Below are positions 1-9,384 of a DNA stretch of 64,000 nucleotides, one piece after another. Origin of the DNA: Tsukamurella pulmonis (GTDB lineage Bacteria > Actinomycetota > Actinomycetes > Mycobacteriales > Mycobacteriaceae); the NCBI RefSeq assembly GCF_900103175.1, contig NZ_FNLF01000002.1, positions 744,001 to 808,000 on the forward strand, in the 5' to 3' direction. The position numbers and the translations under genes were made by a program. Position 1 is the first letter of the stretch. Every line of letters begins with the position of its first letter. Below the pieces are notes generated by a model, which saw nothing but the letters and a program-made list of their open reading frames with translations, did no database searches and was not told the DNA's origin.

Positions 1-1344
1 CAGCTGACACCAGGTGATCTCGCCCAGCAGGGTCGGCCACACGAACCGCTCCGCCTGCTCGGACGTGCCGTGTTCGAGAATCGTGGGCGCGGCCCACGCG
101 CCGATCACCAGTGTCGGCCGCTCCACGCCCGCCGCCTCCAGGGCCTCGTCGAGCACCAGCTGTTCCGCCGGTCCCGCGCCGCGGCCGTAGGGCGGATCCC
201 AGTGCGGCACCAGCAGTCCCGATTCGGCGAGGGTGCGTCGCTGCTCGTCCGCCGTCATCGCGGCGATCCGCTCGGCCTCCGCCGCGGCCCTTGCGTGATC
301 GCCCTCCACCTCGTAGTCGAGTCCGCGGCGGACGCCGGAGATCGCGAGTTCTGCTGCGCGCGTGCGCCATCCGGTCGTATCGCCGAGCAGGGATCGCAGC
401 GCCGTCGCGCGGCGCAGGTACAGGTGCGCGTCGTGCTCGAAGGTGAAGCCGATGCCCCCCAGCACCTGGATCGCGTCCTTGGCGTTCTGCACCGCGGCGT
501 CGAGCGCCCCCGCGGCCGCGACGGCCGCGGCGAGGTGGTGCTCGGTTCCGGCCCCGACGGAGCGGGCGGCGTCCCAGGCCAGGGCCGCGGACTGCTCGGC
601 GCGGCAGAGCATGTCGGCGGCGATCTGCTTGATCGCCTGGAACGCGCCGATCGGCTTGCCGAACTGCACCCGGACCTTGGCGTACTCCGCCGCGGTGCGG
701 AGCGACCAGGCGGCGATGCCGGCGGCCTCCGCGGCGGCGAAGGCGGCGAGCGCGGCCCGGGCGTCGTCGCCGGTCAGCGCGGGGATCGCGGTGGCCTCCT
801 CGAACGCCGGGTCTTCGAGGTGGATCCGGGCCAGTGGCCGGGAGGTGTCGAGTCCTGGCAGCGGCTCGACGGTGACGCCGGCGGTCCCGGGCGGAAGCAG
901 ATGCCAGGTGCCGCCGGGGGACTCGATCAGCAGATGGGAGTCCGGCGTCGCGTCCGGTGCGAGGGAGCCGTCACCGTCGACGACGAGCGCGGCGCGGGCC
1001 TCACCCGCCGCGAGCGCGGCCCGCACGTCGCCGAGGCGGTCCGTGCCGCGCAGGTGATGCTCGAGCAGTACGCCCACGGTGACGGTGCCCGTGACCGGTC
1101 CCGGGGCGAGCACCGCGGTTGCGGCCTCGACGGCGACGGCGGCGTCCTCGGCGGTGCCGCCGAATCCGCCCAGGTCCTCTCCGAGCGTGATGCCGAAGAC
1201 GCCGATGTCGGCCAGGCCGCGCCAGGCCTTCTCCAGGGCGCCCGCGTCGCCGGAGCGGACCGCGTCGACGGGGTGGGCGCGCTCGGCCCAGTCACGGATC
1301 GACTCGGCGAGGGCGTGCTGGACATCGGTGATCGCGAGGGCCAC
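1..1344 (-). CDS. Two-domain acyl-CoA dehydrogenase, 3' end cut by window
   Basis: FAD-dependent alpha,beta-dehydrogenation of an acyl-CoA (or steroid side-chain CoA) is the expected reaction. The frame is open for 448 codons from a GTG preceded by GGAG. It runs through an ACAD C-terminal signature (IQVLGGIGFTFEHDAHLY near residues 290-310) and then, after a linker with LLVPHW, starts a second ACAD unit ending at the edge with FVWPTLLGEITWCQL. This order (C-terminal half of one ACAD, then a complete second one) matches the roughly 700-residue fused FadE proteins of mycobacteria. It follows mceF by 19 bp on the same strand, so it is probably the last gene of the mce operon. The substrate cannot be read from the sequence; the KstR context makes sterol or long-chain lipid breakdown an inference. 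Confidence 0.88.
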   Translation of the reverse strand, partial: MALAITDVQHALAESIRDWAERAHPVDAVRSGDAGALEKAWRGLADIGVFGITLGEDLGGFGGTAEDAAVAVEAATAVLAPGPVTGTVTVGVLLEHHLRGTDRLGDVRAALAAGEARAALVVDGDGSLAPDATPDSHLLIESPGGTWHLLPPGTAGVTVEPLPGLDTSRPLARIHLEDPAFEEATAIPALTGDDARAALAAFAAAEAAGIAAWSLRTAAEYAKVRVQFGKPIGAFQAIKQIAADMLCRAEQSAALAWDAARSVGAGTEHHLAAAVAAAGALDAAVQNAKDAIQVLGGIGFTFEHDAHLYLRRATALRSLLGDTTGWRTRAAELAISGVRRGLDYEVEGDHARAAAEAERIAAMTADEQRRTLAESGLLVPHWDPPYGRGAGPAEQLVLDEALEAAGVERPTLVIGAWAAPTILEHGTSEQAERFVWPTLLGEITWCQL

Positions 1345-1363
1345 GGTTCTCCTTCGGCCCGCG

Positions 1364-2443
1364 TCAGCGGGGCTGCGCGGGTGTGCTGGACGGTGCGGTG
1401 CGGCGGGACGGCGCGGCGGGCGTCGTGCTCGATGACGCCGGGCGGGTGGGATCGGCCGTGGGCTTCGCCGACGACGGGGTCGCGGGCCCGCCCTCGGATC
1501 CGGCCAGGCGCAGCGTGACTGCGCCGGAACGACCGCGCACCGAGCCCAGCGCCGTGTCGAGGAGTTGGCCGGCGTTGATCGTCGAGAGCGGCGCGGCCAT
1601 AGCGCGGACCGAGGGGAGCAGGAGCTCGGAGAGGTACTGCACGCTCGGCGCGGCACCGTCCTCGAAGCCCTGGATCACCTTGAACAGCTCCAACATGCCG
1701 TCCTGGATCACGTTGGGGTAGTCGCCCTCGCTGATGTAGGACACCGAGTGGGGCGCCATCTCGCCGTAGCCCTTGCCGAAGGTGCGCAACGGCTGCTCGA
1801 GGCTGAGCAGCAGGGCGCCGACCTCGGTCGCGCGCGGGGTGATCGAGTTGAACGACTGCAGCAGGTCCCGGATGTCGGGCAGCTGGCGCAGGATCGACGT
1901 GGCGGAGAGAACCGCACCGGAATCGATGGTGGGCACCGTCTGCTCGTTGTCCGGCAGGGCCTCGTCGGCGCGGGCCAGCAGGCGCTGCACGGTGCCCGGA
2001 TCGAGCTGCTTCATCAGCCGTGAGAGCGAACTCGACAGCGCGCCGACGGTGGAATCGGCGGTGTCCACGACGCCGTCCAGGCGTGCCCCGTCGGGGACCG
2101 CAGCACCGTCGCTCTGGGCGATGGTCAGGTACGTCTCGCCCAGCCCCGAGAGGTTCTGCACGCGGACCTTCGCGCCGGCGGTGATCCGGGTGTCCTTCGC
2201 GTAGCCGACCTCGACCTCGACCCGGTCGGCGTCGACCGTGAGCCCGCGGACCTTACCGACCTCGACGCCGCGATCGAGGACCCGCGAGCCCTCTTGCAGG
2301 CCGTTGGCGTCGGTGAGCCGGATGTAGGCGGTGCGCTCACCCGAGGGCGAGAACCATTGCACGCCCTGGTTTCCCAGGAGCAGGACGGAGACCACCACGA
2401 GCGCGACGAGGCCGAGGGTGGAGGCGATACCGGAGCGGGTCAT
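1364..2443 (-). CDS. mceF: MceF, substrate-binding subunit of Mce transporter
   Basis: 359-residue Mce protein, the last of the six MlaD-like subunits that form a lipid-conducting tunnel between inner membrane and outer mycolate layer. It has one N-terminal membrane anchor (about residues 8-25), then an MlaD/Mce domain, then the long helical DUF3407-type region, and a C-terminal tail rich in Ser, Thr, Pro and Ala typical of MceF. The ATG start overlaps the mceE stop (2440-2442) as ATGA, indicating translational coupling. A longer in-frame upstream extension exists but lies inside mceE and was rejected. Confidence 0.93.
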   Translation of the reverse strand: MTRSGIASTLGLVALVVVSVLLLGNQGVQWFSPSGERTAYIRLTDANGLQEGSRVLDRGVEVGKVRGLTVDADRVEVEVGYAKDTRITAGAKVRVQNLSGLGETYLTIAQSDGAAVPDGARLDGVVDTADSTVGALSSSLSRLMKQLDPGTVQRLLARADEALPDNEQTVPTIDSGAVLSATSILRQLPDIRDLLQSFNSITPRATEVGALLLSLEQPLRTFGKGYGEMAPHSVSYISEGDYPNVIQDGMLELFKVIQGFEDGAAPSVQYLSELLLPSVRAMAAPLSTINAGQLLDTALGSVRGRSGAVTLRLAGSEGGPATPSSAKPTADPTRPASSSTTPAAPSRRTAPSSTPAQPR

Positions 2444-3465
2444 CGGGCTTGTCCGATCAGTCGCAGGACCTTGATCGCGCCGGGCGAGACGTCCTGGCCG
2501 GCGGTGTTGGTCACCGAGTCGATCTTCACGACCGGCTTGGTCACGAACGGGACGAGGTTCTTGTTCACCAGGACCGAGCCGCCGTGGATCGCGGAGCCCA
2601 GCGAGACCATGTCCGCGGTGAGCAGCTCGAACAGGTCGGACGACGAGTTCATCAGCGGGATCAGCCAGTAGCCCTGCTGCAGCATGCCGCCCACGGCGGG
2701 CAGCAGCACACCGATGTTCGACATGAGCTTGCCCTGGTTGGCCCAGTACTTCATGTGGTACGGCGTCAGCGTGTCCTTGAAGTTCGCCTCCTGCTTGGCG
2801 ATCCGGTCGGCCATCTCGGTCGCCGAATCGAGCAGGCGGTTCACCTCGGCGGTGTTGGCGCCGAGACCGGTCACGTCCCGGCTGAGCTGGGTCGAGAGCA
2901 AGTCGAACTGCGGGCGCTCCTTGGGCAGCGCCGTGTTGAGTCGCTCGATCGTCTTGCTGACGTCCTGCACCGAGCCGCTGCCGAAGTAGTCCGCGAGGAT
3001 CGTGAGCGTGCTCTCCACCGATCGCGGCGGACTCGTCTGCGTCTGGGGCAGGACCGCTCCCGCGCGCAGCGGTTGCGCGGCGCCGGTGGACTTCTCGGGC
3101 ATCTCCAACCGGACGTAGGCCTCGCCGAGGAGCGTGTCCTGCAGGACGGAGGCGTGGATGTCCGAGGGCACGGAGACGGACTTGTCCATGCGCACGGTGA
3201 CGGTCGCGGCGTCCTCGCCCAGCGCGACGGCCTTGACCCGGCCGACGGTCAGCCCGCCCAACGAGATCCGTGCCCCGATGGGCAGGTTCAGCACGTCGGC
3301 GAACTGCAGCTTCACCTCGTACTGGTCGCCGTCGGAGAGAGGATTGCGCATGTCCATGTTGGCGGGACTCACGCCGCACCCGGCGAGGGTCACGGCCGCA
3401 CCGACGACGATCGCCGTCGACAGGCGGCGGGGGAGCCAGCGCACCGCGCGGCGTGTGCGGGTCAT
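2440..3465 (-). CDS. mceE: MceE, lipoprotein subunit of Mce transporter
   Basis: 341 residues. Like other MceE proteins (LprK/LprN type) it carries a lipoprotein signal peptide with lipobox TLAGC at Cys30, so it should be anchored by lipid in the outer leaflet. The MlaD domain follows (about residues 45-125), with the usual IGARISLGGLTVG-type loop, then the long helical region. Its ATG overlaps the mceD stop as TGATG. The lipobox supports the start chosen here rather than upstream in-frame codons lying inside mceD. Confidence 0.93.
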   Translation of the reverse strand: MTRTRRAVRWLPRRLSTAIVVGAAVTLAGCGVSPANMDMRNPLSDGDQYEVKLQFADVLNLPIGARISLGGLTVGRVKAVALGEDAATVTVRMDKSVSVPSDIHASVLQDTLLGEAYVRLEMPEKSTGAAQPLRAGAVLPQTQTSPPRSVESTLTILADYFGSGSVQDVSKTIERLNTALPKERPQFDLLSTQLSRDVTGLGANTAEVNRLLDSATEMADRIAKQEANFKDTLTPYHMKYWANQGKLMSNIGVLLPAVGGMLQQGYWLIPLMNSSSDLFELLTADMVSLGSAIHGGSVLVNKNLVPFVTKPVVKIDSVTNTAGQDVSPGAIKVLRLIGQAR

Positions 3466-4547
3466 CAGCGACCTCCCTGGAAGGGCAGTTGGGCCAGGTC
3501 GACGGTGGCGGTCTGTGCCTTGCCGGCGACCACGGAGCAGCTCCCGGGCGCCTGCGCGTTGATCTGCGCGCAGAGTGCGTTCGGGTCGCGGGTCGCCACC
3601 GAGGTGACCGGAACCCCCGCCACCGCGGTGGGCGTCTCGTCGCCGCGCGGCAGGTACGGCGCGATCTGCGAGCCGAACACCGGGAGCATCTTCGCCAGCG
3701 CCTCGTTGGACTTCACGCCGGTGGCGGCCAGTTTGACCGCGTCCGCCGCCAGGGTGCCGCCCGGCTTGATGACGTCGCCGTAGCGGCGCATCATGTCGTC
3801 GCCGACCAGGAAGAAGACGGGCAGCGTCTGGAAGATCTCCGACACCGCCGGGAAGGTCACCTTGCCGTACTGGTCGAGGACGTTGCCCGCGTGCTGGAGG
3901 GTGAGCAGCATCTCGCCCCACTGCTGGTCCATGCTCTGCATGAGCGGACGGACGTTGCTGACCACGGTGGTGACGTCGCCGAGGAAGCCGGCCGGATCGC
4001 TCATCAGCGTGGACAGGTTCGTCAGCGAACGGGCGGCCTGCGGCGGCACCGACGGCCCGACCTCGGTGTCGAGGCGCGTGAGCAGCCTGCCCAGGTCGGC
4101 GGAGGCACCGCCCTCGGTCACCGAATCGACCAGCCGCGTCGCCGCGGAGGTGGTCTCGGAGATGGATTTCGGCGTCGCCGTGTTCTCCCTGGTGATGCAG
4201 GTGCCGGGGTTGAGCGTGGCGCCGGTCGAGTAGTTGCCCACGAGCTCGAGCGAGCGGTCCGCGAGGATCGACGTCGAGCGGGTGACCGCCTTCACCGAGG
4301 CGGGCAGGGTGCGCCCGGAGACGTCGAAGGTGACCTTGACCCCGTCGCCCGAAGGCTCGACGGAGCGGACCGCACCGATCTTCACGCCCATCTGGGTGAC
4401 GTCGTTGTCGGGGTAGAGGCCGATGCCGTCCGCGAGGTACGCGCACTGCGTGCTGGACGCGGCGGCGGCCGCGCCGACCGCGGTGGGGACGAGCGGCGCG
4501 AGTAGTACGGCGGCCGCGGCGAGCAGGGAGATCCTCATCGGTCGCAT
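3465..4547 (-). CDS. mceD: MceD subunit of Mce transporter
   Basis: 360 residues. A hydrophobic N-terminal segment (about residues 6-30, rich in Ala/Leu) serves as signal anchor; a Cys near residue 35 follows. The MlaD-like domain (VTQMGVKIGAVRSVEP) and helical Mce region follow. The start ATG overlaps the TGA of mceC (4547-4549) as TGATG; a second ATG three codons later is an alternative. Position in the operon and length fit MceD. Confidence 0.92.
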   Translation of the reverse strand: MRPMRISLLAAAAVLLAPLVPTAVGAAAAASSTQCAYLADGIGLYPDNDVTQMGVKIGAVRSVEPSGDGVKVTFDVSGRTLPASVKAVTRSTSILADRSLELVGNYSTGATLNPGTCITRENTATPKSISETTSAATRLVDSVTEGGASADLGRLLTRLDTEVGPSVPPQAARSLTNLSTLMSDPAGFLGDVTTVVSNVRPLMQSMDQQWGEMLLTLQHAGNVLDQYGKVTFPAVSEIFQTLPVFFLVGDDMMRRYGDVIKPGGTLAADAVKLAATGVKSNEALAKMLPVFGSQIAPYLPRGDETPTAVAGVPVTSVATRDPNALCAQINAQAPGSCSVVAGKAQTATVDLAQLPFQGGR

Positions 4548-5539
4548 CAGCAGCTCACCGTCGCCGTCGGGAAGCACAGGCGGCTGGCCAGCACGGTGTC
4601 GGGCGACATCGGCTTGCCCTGCTTCTCCAGATTGGCCTGCATCGTCTCGATCGTCTTCTGCAGCTCACCGATCATCGCGGGGATCGTCACGTTCGTCGTC
4701 TGCAGGGCGGACTCCATCTTGCCGAAGGCGTCGCCGAGCGTGTCCCGGTACTTCCAGTACAGGTCGAGGAAGGGCTTGATCTTCCCGAACATCCCGGCCA
4801 ATCCCTGGTACGCCAGGCCGAAGTTGGCCGCCGTCTGGTCGAGGGTCACGATCGCCAGCGAGGCCTTGTGGATCATCGTCATGATGGTCTCGCGCTGCTC
4901 GGCGAAGCTCGTGGCGTACTGCGTGCTCACGTTGATGATCCGGCCGATCTGGTCGCGCTGCTCCGTGAGCTGGCCGATCAGCGAGTTCACGCCCTCCACC
5001 ACGTTGTCCACCGAGCCGGGGTTGGAATCCAGGCCGGTGCTCAGCGCCTTGATCGACGTGGCGAGCTGGGTGCGGTCCACGGGCTCGAGCTTCTCGGGGG
5101 TGTCCTGCAGCAGATCACCGATGCTGTACGGGAGGCTCACGCGGGAACGCGGAACGGGCTTGTCGCCCAACGCGGACCGCCCGGCGGAGGTGACGGCCAC
5201 GTAGAAGCCGCCGGCCACGGTGAGCATGCGGACGGCGACCGAGGTCTGGTCACCGACGAAGACGTCGTCATCGATGCGGGCGGTCACCTGCACGTCGTCC
5301 TTGCGCAGGTCGACGGCGGACACCGAGCCGATCCGCACGCCGGAGGCGCGCACTTCCACACCGGGCTTGATCAGTGCCGCGTCCTGGGTGACGAAGGTGA
5401 GCTCCTTCTGGCCCGGCGGGCGCAGATAGACGTAGGCGAGGCCCGCGGTGATGACGAGGGCGACGGCGACGGCGATGGCACCGATCCTGGTGCTGCGGCT
5501 GATGAGTCCGCGCCAGGGCGGACGTCCGGTGAAGATCAT
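4547..5539 (-). CDS. mceC: MceC subunit of Mce transporter
   Basis: 330 residues beginning MIFTGRPPWRG. One transmembrane anchor (about 15-40), then an MlaD domain with KPGVEVRASGVRIGSV, then the helical DUF3407-like part ending in CFPTATVSC. The start ATG overlaps the mceB TGA (ATGA), which fixes it; 26 further in-frame codons upstream lie within mceB. It acts as one of six tunnel subunits; specificity cannot be read. Confidence 0.92.
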   Translation of the reverse strand: MIFTGRPPWRGLISRSTRIGAIAVAVALVITAGLAYVYLRPPGQKELTFVTQDAALIKPGVEVRASGVRIGSVSAVDLRKDDVQVTARIDDDVFVGDQTSVAVRMLTVAGGFYVAVTSAGRSALGDKPVPRSRVSLPYSIGDLLQDTPEKLEPVDRTQLATSIKALSTGLDSNPGSVDNVVEGVNSLIGQLTEQRDQIGRIINVSTQYATSFAEQRETIMTMIHKASLAIVTLDQTAANFGLAYQGLAGMFGKIKPFLDLYWKYRDTLGDAFGKMESALQTTNVTIPAMIGELQKTIETMQANLEKQGKPMSPDTVLASRLCFPTATVSC

Positions 5540-6540
5540 TTCAGGCACACCGTCACATTCGTTCCGCCGGTCAGCACGGTCACCTTGTTCGGCAGCGGGG
5601 CCTCGCCCTTCGAGCACGGCGCCGGCGGCGCGCCGAGCAGGGCCGCGACCCCGGTGAACAGGCCGGGCAGCTTGCCCATCGCCTGCACCGCAGCGCCCGG
5701 ATCCTGGAAGGCCGTACGCATGAGCTTCTCCACGTCGAGTTCCTTGGACAGGCCGAGGGCGGTGAGCACCCGGTTGGTGGCAGCACCGAAGCCGGGGCCG
5801 TAGGTGGCGGTACGACGGAACTCGTCGAGGTTCTGCAACACCTTCGTCAGCAGGAGATCGAAATTGACGATGAACTCGACGACCTGCGGCGAGTAGTCGT
5901 TGATCATGTTCGCGACGCGGGTGACGTTGTCGATGAGTGTCTTGATCACGGTCTGCCGATCGGCGAGGTTCGCGGTGATCTTGTCGATCGCGCCGAAGGT
6001 CTGGGCCGCCGTCGTGTCGTCGCCCTGCAACAGCCCCAGCAGGTTCCGGGTGAGCTCGTTGACGTCCTCGGGGCTGAGCGTGCGCAGCACCGGGGCCAGG
6101 CCGTTGAACAATGTGGTGATGTCGAACGACGGGGTGGTGCGGGCCATCGGGATCGACGTGGTGGGCGCGCCGCCGGCGGAACTGCCGGGCTGGATCTCGA
6201 TGAACCGCTCGCCCGTGAGGTTGCGGTACTTCACGGCGACGCGGGTGGTCGAGGTGACGGGATGCTCGTTCTGCGCGGAGAATCCGACGACCGCCTCGTT
6301 GCCGTTGCCGTCGGCGGTGCCGCGGACGTCGACGGCGGTGACCTTGCCGATCAGGACGCCGCGCAGCCGCACGTCGCTGCCGACCCGCAGTCCGGAGGCG
6401 TCCGAGAGGTGCGCCTCGTAGTCGCGGGTCTCGCCGCCGGCCGGGTTGCGCAGCGCGGCGAAGATGCCGGCGGCGATCGCCAGGGTGATCACGAGTGCGA
6501 TCGCGAGGGTGATCGTGGCGCGAGTGTTGTTGGCGCGCAT
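5536..6540 (-). CDS. mceB: MceB subunit of Mce transporter
   Basis: 334 residues. Strong N-terminal membrane segment (about 9-30: ITLAIALVITLAIAAGIFAA), MlaD domain with GLRVGSDVRLRGVLIGKV, then a helical region and a short tail with two Cys (ending TNVTVCLK). It starts one base after the stop of mceA, so translation is likely coupled. Second of six Mce tunnel subunits. Confidence 0.93.
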   Translation of the reverse strand: MRANNTRATITLAIALVITLAIAAGIFAALRNPAGGETRDYEAHLSDASGLRVGSDVRLRGVLIGKVTAVDVRGTADGNGNEAVVGFSAQNEHPVTSTTRVAVKYRNLTGERFIEIQPGSSAGGAPTTSIPMARTTPSFDITTLFNGLAPVLRTLSPEDVNELTRNLLGLLQGDDTTAAQTFGAIDKITANLADRQTVIKTLIDNVTRVANMINDYSPQVVEFIVNFDLLLTKVLQNLDEFRRTATYGPGFGAATNRVLTALGLSKELDVEKLMRTAFQDPGAAVQAMGKLPGLFTGVAALLGAPPAPCSKGEAPLPNKVTVLTGGTNVTVCLK

Positions 6541-7572
6541 CTAGCGTCCCCCTTCCAGTACGGAGGCGGCGGCCGGCAGGCGGTCGGCGATGACGTTCAT
6601 ACGCAGTGCGATGCCCTCCGGGACGGTGATGAACGCCTTGTTCATACCGGCGATCAACGGGACGATCTGGCGTGGGATGCTCACGGTGCGCATCACCTTG
6701 GTGGTGCTGTCCATGATCACGCGCAGCATGACCGTGCCCGGCGTGAACTCGGCCTCGTGCGAGCCGAACATGTCGGCCAACGGGGTGAAGAAGCCCGTAC
6801 CGAGCAGCGTGGTCGTCTTGTCGATCTTGTCGTAGTTGTTGACGGTGTAGTCGAGCGTGCCCGCGGCCTCGCCGCCGCGCATCTGCGGCACGAACCAGCC
6901 CTCGAACGCGCCTTCGACGAGGCCCGGCGCACCGTCGAGCGTGGTGCGCACGCTGCGCAGGGTGGTTCCGATCGGCACCTGCGCGGACCGGGCGTTCTGC
7001 TGCTCGATGGAGAAGGCGACCTGCAGCAGCGGTGTGATGGCCTGGGTGTACCGGGTGGCCTTGCGGGTCACGTCGATCAGCTTCGGCGTCATGACACCCG
7101 AGACGGAGACCGCGCTGCGCGTGAGCAGGTCGGAGATGGTGTCGTTGCTCGATCGGGGGCGCAGTGTGCTGCCCGAGCGCAGGTCCGCGCCGCCCTGGCC
7201 CGGGACCAGAGCCATCTCGGTGACGCCGAAGTAATTGCCCGGCTGGTAGCGCACCGAGAGGGCATCGGTCAGGCCGCGGATGTTGCTGCGGTCCAGGCGG
7301 ACCGCCACCCGTGCCTGCCCGGCGCGGGGGATGACCACCGACTGCACCTCGCCGATCGGCACGCCGCGCAACGTGACCCGGGTGCCGGGCTTGACGCCGG
7401 GCCCCACGTCGGCGGACTCGACGGTGAGCGCGAGCCGCGGGTCCGAGGCGGGAATGCGGGAGGAGACGAAGGCGGCGAGCGCCGCGATCAGGATCACGGC
7501 GATCGTCGCGACGCCCACGGTGAAGAAGACGCGTTGTTGGCGACCGGGTGTGCCGCCGAGCAGTTCGTACAT
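6541..7572 (-). CDS. mceA: MceA subunit of Mce transporter
   Basis: 343 residues. Membrane anchor about 15-40, MlaD domain with GVKPGTRVTLRGVPIGEV (about 57-75), then DUF3407-type helices. First of the six Mce subunits and directly downstream of the YrbE permease pair, the canonical order. No RGD motif was noticed. Whether the set is mce1-, mce3- or mce4-type cannot be settled without a tree; regulation context points to sterols, YrbE residues look closer to mce1/3 from memory. Confidence 0.93.
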   Translation of the reverse strand: MYELLGGTPGRQQRVFFTVGVATIAVILIAALAAFVSSRIPASDPRLALTVESADVGPGVKPGTRVTLRGVPIGEVQSVVIPRAGQARVAVRLDRSNIRGLTDALSVRYQPGNYFGVTEMALVPGQGGADLRSGSTLRPRSSNDTISDLLTRSAVSVSGVMTPKLIDVTRKATRYTQAITPLLQVAFSIEQQNARSAQVPIGTTLRSVRTTLDGAPGLVEGAFEGWFVPQMRGGEAAGTLDYTVNNYDKIDKTTTLLGTGFFTPLADMFGSHEAEFTPGTVMLRVIMDSTTKVMRTVSIPRQIVPLIAGMNKAFITVPEGIALRMNVIADRLPAAASVLEGGR

Positions 7573-7581
7573 CGTCGCCCC

Positions 7582-8439
7582 CTAGCCCTTGAAGATGATC
7601 TCGGGGGTGATGCCCCAGAAGACGATGGTCAGGATGAAGTCGAGCGTGAGCACTGTGACCAGGCTGGCGCGCACCGCGCGCCCACTGGCCAGACCGACGC
7701 CCTCGGGCCCGCCCTTGGCGAAATAGCCGTAGTAGCAGTGGATGATGGTGACGGCGGCGCAGAAGACCACGGCCTTGAGTGTGGACAGCGCGATGTCACC
7801 CGGGCTGAGGAACTGCTCGAAGTAGTGGTTGTAGGTGCCGAGCGCCTGGCCGTGGAAGACGACCACGATCAGCTTGCAGGTGAGGAACGCGAGCAGCAGC
7901 GTGAGCATGTACGCGGGGATCACCACGACGATGCCGGCGATGAGCCGGGTGCTGACCACGTAGGGGATCGAGCGGATGCCCAGCGCCTCGACGGCGTCGA
8001 TCTCCTCCGCGATCCGCATCGAGCCGATCTGCGCGGTCATGCGGCAGCCCGCCTGGGCGGCGAAGCCGATGCCCGCGGAGATGGGGATCATCTCGCGGAT
8101 GTTCGCCAGGCCGCCGATGACACCGGTCAGCGGTCCGAAGCCGATCAGGTTCAGGCCCGCGTAGGCCTCGATGGCCACCGCCGCGCCGCTGGCCGCGCCG
8201 AGGATCACCATCATCACCACGACGCCGCCGTCGACCACGACGGAGCCACGGCCCCAGGCGAGTTGCTTGAGTACGCGCGAGGTCTCGCCGCGGTACTTCA
8301 GTAGCGCGACGGGCACGAGGTAGATGGACTGGGCGACGAAGACGACGGCCTCGCCGATGCGCGCGATCAGGCCGGCCGGCTTCGAGTCCAGCGCGCCCTT
8401 CTTCGGCTTCGCCGGTGCGGGTGGGGTCGTGGTGGTCAT
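7582..8439 (-). CDS. yrbEB: YrbEB, MlaE-family permease of Mce transporter
   Basis: 285-residue integral membrane protein. It carries the MlaE permease core: AAQAGCRMTAQIGSMRI and the EEIDAVEALGI coupling-helix motif (about residues 150-175), followed by several membrane helices and the conserved YYGYFAKGGPEGVG near the C terminus. With YrbEA it forms the inner-membrane core that works with an MceG-type ATPase; no mceG is in this window, as is usual since MceG is encoded elsewhere. Starts as yrbEA ends (shared base). Confidence 0.94.
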   Translation of the reverse strand: MTTTTPPAPAKPKKGALDSKPAGLIARIGEAVVFVAQSIYLVPVALLKYRGETSRVLKQLAWGRGSVVVDGGVVVMMVILGAASGAAVAIEAYAGLNLIGFGPLTGVIGGLANIREMIPISAGIGFAAQAGCRMTAQIGSMRIAEEIDAVEALGIRSIPYVVSTRLIAGIVVVIPAYMLTLLLAFLTCKLIVVVFHGQALGTYNHYFEQFLSPGDIALSTLKAVVFCAAVTIIHCYYGYFAKGGPEGVGLASGRAVRASLVTVLTLDFILTIVFWGITPEIIFKG

Positions 8440-9257
8440 CAGGCCACCTGACTCGGGAAGAACATCGTCTGCAGCTGCGTGAGCCCGAGGAAGGACAGGA
8501 AGATCAGCGTGATCGACAGCACCACGGAGGAGTTCACGCCGTCGGCGACGCCGCGCGGGCCGCCCGAGGCCTCCAGGCCGCGCAGGCCCGCGACGAGGCC
8601 GACGATCATCGCGCCCGTCTCCGCCTTGAGCACCGCGAAGGCGAGGTCCGACGGGGCGGAGAAGGCGCCGAAGGAGGACCAGAAGCCGCCGGAGCTGAGA
8701 CCGAACTGCCAGACCGAGACGGTGAGCGCCACGAGCATCGCCACCGCGACGATCGCGACCAGCAGCATCGGCGCGATGATCATCAGCGCGAGCATGCGCG
8801 GGGCGATGAGGCGCGCGATCGGGTCGACGCCCATGACCTGCATGGCCTGCAGCTCCTCGCGAACGGTGCGCGAGCCGAGGTCGGCGGCGATCGCGGAGGC
8901 GCAGACGCCCCCGAGCAGGACGCCGGTGGCGAGCGGGGCGCCCTGGCGGATGATGCCGATGCCCGACGCGGCGCCGACCAGCGAGTTGGCGCCGACGGTG
9001 TCGACGAGGGCGCCGACCTGGACGGAGACGACCGCACCGAAGGGGATCGCGACCAGCACGGCGGGCAAGGTGGTGACTCGCAGCAGCGTGACCGCCTGCG
9101 TGATGGTCTCGCCCACTGCGAAGTTGCGCTTGAGGATGCCGCGGGCCGTCCAGACGATGATCTGGCCGGCGAGCAGGACCGAGCGCCCGATCGTGGACAG
9201 GCTCTTGGTGAAGATCGCGGTCAACCGGTACAGCCGGTACAGCGCCGCGGCCCTCAC
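8439..9257 (-). CDS. yrbEA: YrbEA, MlaE-family permease of Mce transporter
   Basis: 272 residues, GTG start preceded by GGAGG with a six-base gap. MlaE permease: IRQGAPLATGVLLGGVCASAI, then the DLGSRTVREELQAMQVMGVDP motif that contacts the ATPase, then GLRGLEASGGPRGVADGVN near the C terminus. First gene of the yrbE-mce operon; 127 bp separate it from kstR upstream on the same strand, where a promoter and a KstR-like half-site could lie. Confidence 0.94.
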   Translation of the reverse strand: MRAAALYRLYRLTAIFTKSLSTIGRSVLLAGQIIVWTARGILKRNFAVGETITQAVTLLRVTTLPAVLVAIPFGAVVSVQVGALVDTVGANSLVGAASGIGIIRQGAPLATGVLLGGVCASAIAADLGSRTVREELQAMQVMGVDPIARLIAPRMLALMIIAPMLLVAIVAVAMLVALTVSVWQFGLSSGGFWSSFGAFSAPSDLAFAVLKAETGAMIVGLVAGLRGLEASGGPRGVADGVNSSVVLSITLIFLSFLGLTQLQTMFFPSQVA

Positions 9258-9333
9258 GCTCGGCCTCCGAATGCCACCATCGGGTGTCCTCTCCTCATTT
9301 TCGAGAGGAGCGTATCAACTGGCGGGCAAAACT

Positions 9334-9346
9334 AGTACGTGTTTCA
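9334..9346. promoter_or_regulatory. Weak KstR-like operator upstream of yrbEA
   Basis: The minus strand reads TGAAACACGTACT. The GAAAC half matches the box before kstR (10084-10096), the other half is degraded, so this is a candidate only. It lies about 80 bases before the yrbEA start, where an operator of the mce operon would be expected. Confidence 0.35.
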
Positions 9347-9384
9347 GTTTTTCCCTTGATTACCCGATGTGACCTGCTGGTTCG

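Noticed and set aside
6541-9257. Naming the operon mce4
   Set aside because: Neighbouring KstR supports it, but YrbE motifs recalled from mce1/mce3 fit at least as well; left untyped.
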